A DNA stretch of 64,000 bases from Cytophagales bacterium (GTDB taxonomy: Bacteria > Bacteroidota > Bacteroidia > Cytophagales > Spirosomataceae): NCBI GenBank assembly GCA_013298125.1, contig JAAFJP010000015.1:1-64000 (forward strand). The letters run 5' to 3'. The notes under the pieces are model-generated. The model worked only from the letters and a program-made list of their open reading frames with translations, did not search any database and was not told the DNA's origin. Of the stretch, positions 44,213 to 52,368 are shown in pieces; positions within the stretch are counted from its first letter, which is position 1, and every line of letters starts with the position of its first letter. A program made the translations under genes and the position numbers.

Positions 44213-44297
44213 GTTGTTTATCTTTAAATTCTATGATGCAAAGTTCGCAAATGTCAATTTTGAACTGTTACATAATTTCATAAACGATTTGCAAAAT

Positions 44298-44858
44298 TTA
44301 TAAATCCTCAATTTGCTTGCGTTCTCGGTACTTTGATTGCTTAAAATAGCTGGGCGAAAAACCCGTTATTTTCTTAAATTGATTACTTAAATGAGCTACA
44401 CTACTATAATTCAATTGATTCGTAATTTCGTTTAAATTCAACTCATCATACGTTAATAATTCCTTCACTCTTTCCACTTTTTGAGCAATAAAATATTTCT
44501 CAATTGTGATACCCTCAACTTCCGAAAAAAGGTGGCTCAATGTGTTGTAATCCTGCGATAATTGTTCGGATAAATAATCAGAAAGGTTGGTTTTCAATTT
44601 GTTATTTTTATTGTGAACCAACTCAATAATTAAGGTCTTTATTTTTTCGATAACGATACTTTTTTTATTGTCCATTAACTCAAAACCCAATAAATCTAAG
44701 TTTTTTATCAATTCTTCTTTCAATAAATCAATGTCATTTTCTTGAATTTCAATCACGCCAAGTTCTACGGCAAGGGGGAGCAATCCAAGTTTCTCAAGCT
44801 CAGTTTTCACTACCATTTTGCAACGGCTACAAACCATGTTTTTGATGTATAATTTCAT
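44298..44858 (-). CDS. AraC-type regulator with N-terminal HMA-like metal-binding domain
   Basis: The 186-residue protein combines an N-terminal HMA-like domain with the CxxC pair Cys10 and Cys13 (NMVCSRCKMV) and a C-terminal AraC-type DNA-binding domain with two helix-turn-helix units (VKELLTYDELNLNEITNQLN and the signature SSVAHLSNQFKKITGFSPSY). A copper-sensing activator is the natural reading, because the flanking genes are copper genes. Its start overlaps the propeller gene's stop by four bases. AraC domains are commonly C-terminal; the direct fusion with an HMA domain is found in Bacteroidota. Confidence 0.88.
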   Translation of the reverse strand: MKLYIKNMVCSRCKMVVKTELEKLGLLPLAVELGVIEIQENDIDLLKEELIKNLDLLGFELMDNKKSIVIEKIKTLIIELVHNKNNKLKTNLSDYLSEQLSQDYNTLSHLFSEVEGITIEKYFIAQKVERVKELLTYDELNLNEITNQLNYSSVAHLSNQFKKITGFSPSYFKQSKYRERKQIEDL

Positions 44859-45925
44859 AATCTAATCACAAGTCCATTCGGTTTTTCACCTACTTTGATG
44901 TCCTTAATTTTCTCATGTTTCATTACATCAACTACCGAAACTGAGGCGGCTTCTTGATTGGTAACGTAAGCCGTCATGCCCTTAAACGCAATGGCATGAG
45001 CACCGCTATCAGTTGAAAATGAACCACCTTTTACGAACTTCCCGTTGGCATCTTGTTTCCAATAATGCACTTTTCCAGCCATCGGGTCTGTTACCCACAA
45101 TTCCTTCATTTCACCATTGAAAGCAGCATATCCAGGCATAAAACCTAATGGAATTGTCTCCACCACTTTCAAGGTTTTTACATCAATAATCGAAACTGTT
45201 TGCCCGTCTTCATTATCCACATACATACGATTGTTCGAACCCGTCCACGCACCCACAGGATTTTTACCTACGGCTACGGTTGCTATAATGGTTTTAGTGG
45301 TCGGATTGATGCACGAAACCGTATTATCCATTCCATTTGCCACAAAAGCTACCGAACCATCATTTGAAAAGGTTACTTCGGCAGGTTCTCGTCCAACCGA
45401 AATTGTATTTTTGAGGGCATAAGTATTGGCATCATACACCAAAACTTTCCCTTTTGCATCCATCTGCGAAGTCCAAATTTCCTTTCCATCAGGCGAAAAA
45501 ATGGCGTTGTGGTTCATTTCAGGAACGTCAATCAACTTTACATTTGTTCCCTTAACAGCATCAATAACAACTATTTTTGCCGTACCCGTATGAGCAAGCA
45601 CCTCAGCCGTTCCGTGTCCTTCGCTCAAATCCATACCTGGGGCGGCAATAGCAATTTGGTTTTGCGTCGGACTCAAAGAAATATGATGTGGATATGACAA
45701 AAACTTACCCCCTCCGTTGCGTACCGTTCCGCTTAAATCATCCGTCAATTGTATAAACGTAGCTACTTCGTTGGTATTTAGATTAATAATTGACAAAGTG
45801 CTACTTGTTCCATTAACCACAAAAGCCGCAGGATAGTTGATATTCAAGACAGGATTATTGATGTCCCGAAGTTTGCAAGAAGTGGCAATAATGGCAATAC
45901 TCAAAAAATATGTTAGCTTTTTCAT
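44855..45925 (-). CDS. YVTN beta-propeller lipoprotein (YncE-like)
   Basis: This 356-residue lipoprotein (lipobox ATSC, start MKKLTYFLSIAIIATSC at 45925) consists of repeated 40-residue beta-propeller units: FVVNGTSSTLSIINLNTNEV, DVPEMNHNAIFSPDGKEIWT, VGREPAEVTFSNDGSVAFVA, VGKNPVGAWTGSNNRMYVDN, IPLGFMPGYAAFNGEMKELW and VGEKPNGLVIRL. Such propellers are surface or periplasmic proteins of the YncE type. It precedes and overlaps the regulator gene, so the two are co-translated. Its role in copper handling is inferred from position only. Confidence 0.88.
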   Translation of the reverse strand: MKKLTYFLSIAIIATSCKLRDINNPVLNINYPAAFVVNGTSSTLSIINLNTNEVATFIQLTDDLSGTVRNGGGKFLSYPHHISLSPTQNQIAIAAPGMDLSEGHGTAEVLAHTGTAKIVVIDAVKGTNVKLIDVPEMNHNAIFSPDGKEIWTSQMDAKGKVLVYDANTYALKNTISVGREPAEVTFSNDGSVAFVANGMDNTVSCINPTTKTIIATVAVGKNPVGAWTGSNNRMYVDNEDGQTVSIIDVKTLKVVETIPLGFMPGYAAFNGEMKELWVTDPMAGKVHYWKQDANGKFVKGGSFSTDSGAHAIAFKGMTAYVTNQEAASVSVVDVMKHEKIKDIKVGEKPNGLVIRL

Positions 45926-45957
45926 TTGATTGTAAGACACTAATTATCAATAAATTA

Positions 45958-46115
45958 GCTTAGAATCCACGGTAAGCGGATCACGAATTATTCGAAAAGA
46001 GTATAAATTAAATTAGTTGGTCAAATATTTAGAAAACAGGTATTGCTTAGGTACTTGTTTTTCTGGGGTTTTCTTTTCGTAAAGATTCGTACACCGCTTA
46101 CTATGGATTGTAAGC
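45958..46115. repeat. Palindrome 1 of three in the 500-base gap
   Basis: Arms 45958-46000 and 46072-46115 are imperfect inverted complements (about 32 of 43 positions) and start GCTTAGAATCCACGGTAAGC. The spacer is about 70 bases. The gap 45941-46440 contains no supportable gene; a 22-codon ORF at 46103-46168 is not called. Confidence 0.72.
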
Positions 46116-46133
46116 CAGAAATTATGGATGTGA

Positions 46134-46271
46134 TTCAGCACAAAGTGAATAGCTCAGGGACGAAATAAATTAAGTGGTGGTATTTTCAGAAACAGGATAG
46201 CCGAATGTTTGGACGCTTGTTCCCAGAGAGTATTTTCGTTGATACCGTGAGTCATTCACCTTGTGGATGAA
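46134..46271. repeat. Palindrome 2 of three in the 500-base gap
   Basis: The arm 46134-46156 (TTCAGCACAAAGTGAATAGC plus three bases) pairs imperfectly with 46248-46271. Inner words (ACGAAATA and TATTTTCGT) also pair. It lies between palindromes 1 and 3. Confidence 0.6.
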
Positions 46272-46275
46272 GGAA

Positions 46276-46436
46276 TGAAGCTGTTTAGACTTTCTCTTTT
46301 GAAATTAAAGTATTGTATTTTTGAATAAGTTATTTCAAAATTTTTGACATATAGCAGAGCTACATTGATAAAATTTTGGGATGACTTGTTTAAAAAGACT
46401 TAGTTTAAATCGAAAGGGAAAGTCTAAACAGCTTCA
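46276..46436. mobile_element. MITE-like element with 24-bp terminal inverted repeats
   Basis: TGAAGCTGTTTAGACTTTCT and the following CTTT at 46276-46299 match the complement of 46413-46436 with one mismatch. The 113 bases between code for nothing. Terminal repeats at both ends of a short non-coding block are the plan of a MITE. No transposase is present in the window. The element ends five bases before the HYC_CC_PP stop codon. Confidence 0.6.
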
Positions 46437-46440
46437 AATA

Positions 46441-46878
46441 TCAAATCAAGAAAGATTGGATGAAGATAATACGCTCTCGACCCGAAATCGGTGGAGCATT
46501 ACTGGTATAAGGAAGAGATGAATATGCAATTTGTACTGCCTGCGTATGGTCGTAAATAGGCACGACATTAGCCTCAAAAACCAACACAGGAGATTTAAAA
46601 TCAATTTGTTTTCCTTTCAGAGAATTGGGATTGATTTTATAATGCGTAACATGGTCAGAACAACACTTTGACCGCTTGATTGAAGGAGATTTAGAAGTCT
46701 TTTTGAGGTCTTTTCGAGAGGATTTTATAGAACAACATGACTTTTTAGGAACAGATAACGAATAAGTCTTTGCTCCTTTGATTTTGCAATAATGCTCGTA
46801 CATGGAAAACCCCGTGCTGGCAAACAGCACTTGGAAAGCCATGAAAAGGCACAGTATGCGAGTCAAGGATTTGTTCAT
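46441..46878 (-). CDS. HYC_CC_PP family exported protein
   Basis: The 145-residue protein has a signal-like N-terminus (ILCLFMAFQVLFASTGFSM) and the three marks of the HYC_CC_PP family: His-Tyr-Cys at residues 29-31, double cysteines at 48-49 and 72-73, and a Pro-Pro in SNAPPISGRER near the C-terminus. Members are found near TonB receptors and copper genes in Bacteroidota; the function is unknown. Copper binding through the cysteines is likely. It is separated from the rest of the island by the 500-base repeat gap. Confidence 0.85.
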   Translation of the reverse strand: MNKSLTRILCLFMAFQVLFASTGFSMYEHYCKIKGAKTYSLSVPKKSCCSIKSSRKDLKKTSKSPSIKRSKCCSDHVTHYKINPNSLKGKQIDFKSPVLVFEANVVPIYDHTQAVQIAYSSLPYTSNAPPISGRERIIFIQSFLI

Positions 46879-46885
46879 TTCGTTG

Positions 46886-46893
46886 CAAATATA
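46886..46893 (-). promoter_or_regulatory. Candidate -7 box of the HYC_CC_PP gene, close to the start codon
   Basis: On the minus strand TATATTTG (complement of CAAATATA) fits TAnnTTTG. It is only 7 bases before the ATG, so transcription would start at or near the start codon and the mRNA could be leaderless. Confidence 0.35.
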
Positions 46894-46928
46894 CAGATTT
46901 TTTAAAACTAATGTCTGAGAAACAATAA

Positions 46929-47018
46929 TTTGTCTGAATCAGGATTTACGAGATTTCAGGATTTTCATGATTCTTATCCTGTTTTTCCTAAAATTCTGTA
47001 AATCCTGATTTAGACAAA
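46929..47018. repeat. Palindrome of CAGGATTT words upstream of the HYC_CC_PP gene
   Basis: Arms 46929-46956 and 46991-47018 (TTTGTCTGAATCAGGATTTA and the complement of TTTGTCTAAATCAGGATTTA) pair with a few mismatches. Inner words CAGGATTTTCATG and ATCCTG also pair. It is between the HYC_CC_PP start and the mutase stop. Confidence 0.82.
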
Positions 47019-47047
47019 ATAAAGTTTTTAAACGCTAATAATTAATT

Positions 47048-48820
47048 TTACTTCAATCCCAAATCCTCCTGAATAGCTGAAACCTTAGCTTTCAAACCTG
47101 ATAAAACAGACTCAAAATCTTCTGGACGATTGAGCGGAGCATTGACAGAAACGTAAAACTTAATCTTAGGTTCTGTACCTGACGGACGAGCTGATACTTT
47201 TGTGCCATCTGCTAAAACCAATTGAATTACGTTTGATTTTTCCATCCCTAAGCCTTCTGGGATATTGGTAATTTCGCCCGTTTTTAAATCCTTTGACGTT
47301 AGGTTCGTATAGTCTAAGACGGTGATAGGTTCTGAGCCTGCAACGGTTGCAGGAATATTTGCCCGAAGGTTCACCATCATTTGTTGGATTTCTTCTGCCC
47401 CAGCCTTTCCTTTTTTCGTTAAAGAAATCAAGCCTTCGTAGTAAAATCCATTTTGCATATACATTTCCGTGAGGAAGTCGAACAATGATTTTCCATTGTC
47501 TTTGGCATAGGCGGTTAATTCTGCAATCATCGCACAAGAAGCCACGGCATCTTTATCACGGACAGCATCACCAATCAAATATCCATACGATTCTTCGCCT
47601 CCACCAATGAACTGTTCTTTGCCTTCCAGTTCACGAATAACTGCCGCAATGTACTTGAAACCAGTTAGCGTATTATAACACTTAACTCCTTGGTTATCAC
47701 ACATTTTGTCGATGATATTGGTTGTTACGATGGTCTTCGCCACGAACTCTTTACCCGTCAATTTACCCGCCTTTTTCCAAGCATCTAATAAATAGTAAAT
47801 AATCAAACTCGCCATCTGATTACCATTTAGAAGTACCCATTCTCCCGCTGGATTTTTGACGGCAGCTCCTACACGGTCAGCGTCTGGGTCGGTGGCAATT
47901 ACTAAATCTGCATCCAATTCCTTTGCCTGATTCATCGCCAATGTCATGGCTTCGGTTTCTTCTGGATTTGGATAAACAACCGTTGGGAAATCTCCATTTG
48001 GTTCGGCTTGGGCTTCCACTACGCTAACATTCTCAAAACCAAGCAATTGCAAAGCCTTTGGTACGAGCGTAATACCTGTTCCGTGAATAGAAGAATAAAC
48101 AATTTTTAGGTCTGATTGACGACCAATTACATCAGGATTGATAGAATTGTGCTGAATCGTTTTTAGATATTGAGCATCAACCTCCTCCCCTATCATTGTA
48201 ATTAAATCTGGATTTCCGACAAAATTAATTTCATCGACAGACTGGATTTTATTGACCTCCGCCACGATATTTTTATCATGCGGAGCAACCACTTGAGAGC
48301 CATCATTCCAGTACGCCTTATAACCGTTATACTCACGTGGATTGTGCGAAGCTGTTACCACCAATCCACCCTGACAACCCAAATGACGAATCGCAAATGA
48401 TAGCTCAGGCGTTGGACGTAAGGCATTGAATAAGAACACTTTAATACCATTTGCTGAGAAAATATCCGCCGCTACTTTGGCAAAATAAGGGGAGTTATTG
48501 CGTGAATCATGTGCAATGGCTACGCTCGCACCAGAGCCTCCGTGGTTGGTGTCCCCACCGACCACACGATTTATATAATTAGCAAAACCTTGTGTAGCAC
48601 TTCCGACAGTATATTTATTCATGCGGTTGCATCCTACGCCCATTTCGCCACGCATACCACCCGTACCAAATTCGAGGTCTTTATAAAACGAATCGGTCAG
48701 TTCGGTTTCTTTGTTTTCGTCTAAGAGCGATTGTATTTTGGCTTTGGTGTCAGTGTCATAATTACCTGAGAGCCATGCGTTGATTTTGTTTTGGGTAAGA
48801 GCGTCTAATCCTGTGGACAT
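47048..48820 (-). CDS. pgcA: Phospho-sugar mutase (phosphoglucomutase/phosphomannomutase)
   Basis: The 590-residue alpha-D-phosphohexomutase moves phosphate between C1 and C6 of glucose or mannose. It has the phosphoserine loop VVTASHNPREYNGYK, the metal loop DPDADRVGAAV, the sugar-binding loop GGEESYGYLIGD and the phosphate-binding RPSGTEPKIKFYV. Four domains and the length fit the long PgcA-type enzymes of Bacteroidota and Bacillota. Its start is 265 bases from the divergent SusC gene. Confidence 0.95.
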   Translation of the reverse strand: MSTGLDALTQNKINAWLSGNYDTDTKAKIQSLLDENKETELTDSFYKDLEFGTGGMRGEMGVGCNRMNKYTVGSATQGFANYINRVVGGDTNHGGSGASVAIAHDSRNNSPYFAKVAADIFSANGIKVFLFNALRPTPELSFAIRHLGCQGGLVVTASHNPREYNGYKAYWNDGSQVVAPHDKNIVAEVNKIQSVDEINFVGNPDLITMIGEEVDAQYLKTIQHNSINPDVIGRQSDLKIVYSSIHGTGITLVPKALQLLGFENVSVVEAQAEPNGDFPTVVYPNPEETEAMTLAMNQAKELDADLVIATDPDADRVGAAVKNPAGEWVLLNGNQMASLIIYYLLDAWKKAGKLTGKEFVAKTIVTTNIIDKMCDNQGVKCYNTLTGFKYIAAVIRELEGKEQFIGGGEESYGYLIGDAVRDKDAVASCAMIAELTAYAKDNGKSLFDFLTEMYMQNGFYYEGLISLTKKGKAGAEEIQQMMVNLRANIPATVAGSEPITVLDYTNLTSKDLKTGEITNIPEGLGMEKSNVIQLVLADGTKVSARPSGTEPKIKFYVSVNAPLNRPEDFESVLSGLKAKVSAIQEDLGLK

Positions 48821-48864
48821 ATTAGAGAGTGTTAATTTGAGATTCTGAGATATTTAAGAAAACA

Positions 48865-48872
48865 AAGATAAA
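48865..48872 (-). promoter_or_regulatory. Candidate -7 promoter box of the mutase gene
   Basis: TATCTTTG on the minus strand lies 44 bases before the mutase ATG. A perfect 12-bp palindrome ACGTATATACGT at 48896-48907 is near and may be an operator for one of the two divergent genes. No good -33 box was found. Confidence 0.4.
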
Positions 48873-49085
48873 AATTATTTGTGGGATTGATGTACGTATA
48901 TACGTTACATTAACAGAACGAAATATTTTACGGCACTTAAACTAATTTTTAGAATAAAAAAAGGTTTTTACGTAAAATGGTTATTATTTTATAAACAAAA
49001 AAAAGAGTTGTTAGTTTACAAATAACACATTATGGTACTAATTTTAGGGTTCAAATTTTATCAATAACTAAAACTAAATTACAAA

Positions 49086-52000
49086 ATGACAAAAAAACTA
49101 CTAATGAGTTTTGTGTTTTTGCTATGCCTCATATTTGGGGTATCAGCACAAGACAGAACAATCTCTGGGAAAGTTACTTCATCAGAGGACGGCTCGGCAC
49201 TGCCAGGGGTGAGTGTGAGTGTGAAGGGTTCAACCAAAGGTACAACCACTGGTTCCGATGGGACTTATAAGGTCTCTGTTGGTAATAACGCAACTCTTGT
49301 GTTTAGTTTTGTGGGCTTCAGAAAAGAGACTGCACCTGTTGGTTCAAGAACAGTTGTTGATGTGGTGCTTGTGTCTGATGCAAGTGAATTATCTGAGGTA
49401 GTTGTTACTGCTAATGGTATTGAGCGTGATAAACGTTCATTAAGTTATTCGACCCAAGAAGTAAAAGGAGACCAAATTGCTCAGAAAGGAGAGCCTAATA
49501 TGCTTAATGCTCTTCAAGGTAAGGTAGCGGGAGTTCAAATTGTGGGAGCCAGTGGTGAACCAGGTGCATCAACCAACATTAACATTCGTGGTATTCAATC
49601 ATTTACAGGAAGTAATCAGCCATTGTTTGTTATTGACGGTATTCCTGTTAGTAATGACTTAGACAGATTGAATGTTGGTTCACTTGGTTCATTGGGAGGT
49701 CCACAATCGTCCAATCGTGCGGTGGATATTAACCCAGATAATATTGAATCTGTAAACGTATTGAAAGGACCCGCTGCGGCAGCTTTGTATGGTTCAAGAG
49801 CAGCGTCAGGCGTTATTATTATCACTACAAAATCAGGGAAAGGCTCTAAGAAAAAAACAGAAATTACTTTCAATTCTTCATTAACCTTACAAGATGTCTA
49901 TGGTTTGCCAGATTTTCAAAATGAATATGGACAAGGAGGGTCGTGGGTATTTAATCCTCAATCTACGAGTTCATGGGGACCAAGTTTCAGCACAGTACAA
50001 AAAACAGGCTATACCCTTTACAATGGACTCTTAATAAGAAATGCTACCACGCCAGCGAAGTTAGATACCGCTATCAATGCTAATAATGGATATAAACTTT
50101 ATAGAGATAATATCAGAAATAGTTTCAATCAAGGTACTATTTTGCAGAATTCTATAAATTTCGCAGGAGGTGATGCTAAAACTAATTTTAACTTATCAAT
50201 TGCTAATACTTCTCAGAAAGGAATTGTGAAATTTTCAGAATTTAATAGAAATAATATTGCTTTTTCTGGAAATCATACTTTGGCAAATAATGTCAAAATT
50301 GGGGGGTCTTTACAGTATTCTAATTCAACTCAAAGAAGTTCTTTAACAGGTAATGGTGGTAGTGCTTTTGGACAACTTCAAGCAATACCACGTAGTTATG
50401 ATTTACAAGGTTTACCCTACATTGATGCCAATGGGAGAAGTGTATTTTTGGGTGGTGTAGCAGGTGTAGAAAACCCGTTATGGTCACTTGAAAAGAATTT
50501 TACAAATGGTAATACTGATAGATTTACGGGTAATATAACAGTTGCTTACGATGTTACGAAGTGGTTAAACATATCCACTCGTGTTGGATTAGATAATTAC
50601 ACAGACCGTCGTAAGCAACGTTTTGGGGTAAGTTCACTTAGACAACCTTTGGGAGAAATAGCTGATTTTGTAGCCTATCGAAGCCAAATCAATTCTGATT
50701 TAATAATTACTCTCAAAAAAGATAATTTATTTGAATCAAAGATTAATGGTACTTTACGTTTAGGAAACAATATCAATGCACGTAGTTCACAATTTATTAC
50801 GGCAAATGTTGAAAATACGTTGTTGCCTAATTTTGATAATGTGGCATTTGGAACAGTATTTTCTAATGGAACAACCGAATTTTCAGAGAAACGTCGTTTA
50901 GTGGGCTGGTATGCACAAGCCTTATTTGATTATAAAAACTGGGCATTTTTAGAGTTTACTGGACGAGCAGACCGTTCTTCTACATTACCAGTGGCAAATA
51001 GCAGTTTCTTTTATCCGTCTATATCAGGAAGTATTGTTTTGACAGATGCCTTTAAGATAAATTCAGATATTTTATCTTATGCCAAGATAAGAGGAAACTG
51101 GGCAAAAGTTGGTAAAGATGCTGATCCTTATCAAATAGCTACCTATTATCGTGTGTTATCGCAAGGAAATAACGTTGCAAACCTTGCTTTTCCTGTTAAT
51201 GGTTTAGGAGGCTTTGCGATTGATACTCAATTAGGAGCGGGTGAAACTTTGAGACCTGAGTTTACAACTTCAACAGAAGCAGGACTGAATATTGGTTTAT
51301 TAAAAAACCGTGTAAGTATTGATGCAACTTATTATTTGACAAGACATACTGATTTGATTACCAACGTTGGTTTGGCAGCGACCACTGGATTTACAAGTCG
51401 TACTATTAATGTGGGTGAAATGACAAATGAAGGGGTGGAAATCTTGTTAAATATTACACCACTCAAAATCAAAGATTTTAAGTGGGAGTTTACCGCTAAT
51501 TTATCAAAAAACGTAAATAAAGTAGTACGTGTAGGTGGTGGAGTGGACAGATTTAATATTAATGGTAACTCATTTATCGGTACTGCTCCAAGTATTGTAG
51601 AGGGATATCCTTATGGTGTAATTGTTGGAGGGGCTAAACCAAGAGTCGGTGATGTAGGCTTTCCTGTAACAGGTGCAGAAGGAAACAAATACGAAGGTCA
51701 AATTGTGATTAACCCTAATAATGGATTGTGGGCAACGCCTGATATTCAAAACAAAATTTTGGCTGATCCAAACCCAAAGGGATTGATAGGTATCACTAAT
51801 ACATTTTCTTGGAAAGGGTTAAGATTAAGTGCCTTATTTGATTCACAAATAGGGGGTCAGATTGTCTCATTCTCAACTGGTTTTTACAAGTCAAGAGGTA
51901 TGATTGTTGAAACAGGTAATCAGCGTGAACTAAGTAGAACTATCAATGGTGTAATTCCAGTAAGAGATGCTTCAAACACAATTATCGGATATACCCCAAA

Positions 52001-52313
52001 TAATATTCAAATTGATGCTCAAAACTATTGGGGAAGTATGGGTCTTCAAAGTGACTTGAATGTTTATGATGCAACCGTTTATCGTCTAAGAGAAGCAAGT
52101 TTTGGGTATGAATTCCCTTCTAAATTATTAGCGAAAACTCCTTTTGGTAGTGCTTCTATTAATTTTGTTGGCAGAAATTTATTCTTCTTTGCTCCATATG
52201 CGATTATTGACCCAGAGGTGAACACACAGGGTGCAGGAAATATTAGAGGACTTGAACTTCAAAGTGCTCCTAATACAAGAAATTATGGTGTTAATGTAAG
52301 ATTAACGTTCTAA
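49086..52313 (+). CDS. SusC/RagA family TonB-linked outer membrane protein
   Basis: The 1075-residue receptor imports glycans or peptides bound by its SusD partner. A signal peptide (MSFVFLLCLIFGVSAQ) precedes a CNA-B-like N-terminal domain (TISGKVTSSEDGSALPGVSV). The plug domain has NINIRGIQSFTGSNQPLFVI, the SusC-typical GPAAAALYGSRAASGVIIIT, and a barrel ending in the aromatic strand YGVNVRLTF. The SusD gene follows 55 bases later and a small lipoprotein gene after that, forming one operon. The 265 bases upstream, shared with the divergent mutase gene, should hold its promoter, but I see no strong box there. Confidence 0.97.
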   Translation: MTKKLLMSFVFLLCLIFGVSAQDRTISGKVTSSEDGSALPGVSVSVKGSTKGTTTGSDGTYKVSVGNNATLVFSFVGFRKETAPVGSRTVVDVVLVSDASELSEVVVTANGIERDKRSLSYSTQEVKGDQIAQKGEPNMLNALQGKVAGVQIVGASGEPGASTNINIRGIQSFTGSNQPLFVIDGIPVSNDLDRLNVGSLGSLGGPQSSNRAVDINPDNIESVNVLKGPAAAALYGSRAASGVIIITTKSGKGSKKKTEITFNSSLTLQDVYGLPDFQNEYGQGGSWVFNPQSTSSWGPSFSTVQKTGYTLYNGLLIRNATTPAKLDTAINANNGYKLYRDNIRNSFNQGTILQNSINFAGGDAKTNFNLSIANTSQKGIVKFSEFNRNNIAFSGNHTLANNVKIGGSLQYSNSTQRSSLTGNGGSAFGQLQAIPRSYDLQGLPYIDANGRSVFLGGVAGVENPLWSLEKNFTNGNTDRFTGNITVAYDVTKWLNISTRVGLDNYTDRRKQRFGVSSLRQPLGEIADFVAYRSQINSDLIITLKKDNLFESKINGTLRLGNNINARSSQFITANVENTLLPNFDNVAFGTVFSNGTTEFSEKRRLVGWYAQALFDYKNWAFLEFTGRADRSSTLPVANSSFFYPSISGSIVLTDAFKINSDILSYAKIRGNWAKVGKDADPYQIATYYRVLSQGNNVANLAFPVNGLGGFAIDTQLGAGETLRPEFTTSTEAGLNIGLLKNRVSIDATYYLTRHTDLITNVGLAATTGFTSRTINVGEMTNEGVEILLNITPLKIKDFKWEFTANLSKNVNKVVRVGGGVDRFNINGNSFIGTAPSIVEGYPYGVIVGGAKPRVGDVGFPVTGAEGNKYEGQIVINPNNGLWATPDIQNKILADPNPKGLIGITNTFSWKGLRLSALFDSQIGGQIVSFSTGFYKSRGMIVETGNQRELSRTINGVIPVRDASNTIIGYTPNNIQIDAQNYWGSMGLQSDLNVYDATVYRLREASFGYEFPSKLLAKTPFGSASINFVGRNLFFFAPYAIIDPEVNTQGAGNIRGLELQSAPNTRNYGVNVRLTF

Positions 52314-52368
52314 ATATTCATCAACAATGTACTCTGTTTGGAAGAGTACCTTAGTAATAAATAACATT

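Noticed and set aside
46103-46168. 22-codon ORF starting MDCKPEIMDVIQHK
   Set aside because: It overlaps palindromic arms and has no family resemblance.
46276-46436. Complete insertion sequence
   Set aside because: The inner 113 bases hold no transposase frame, so only a MITE-like label is justified.
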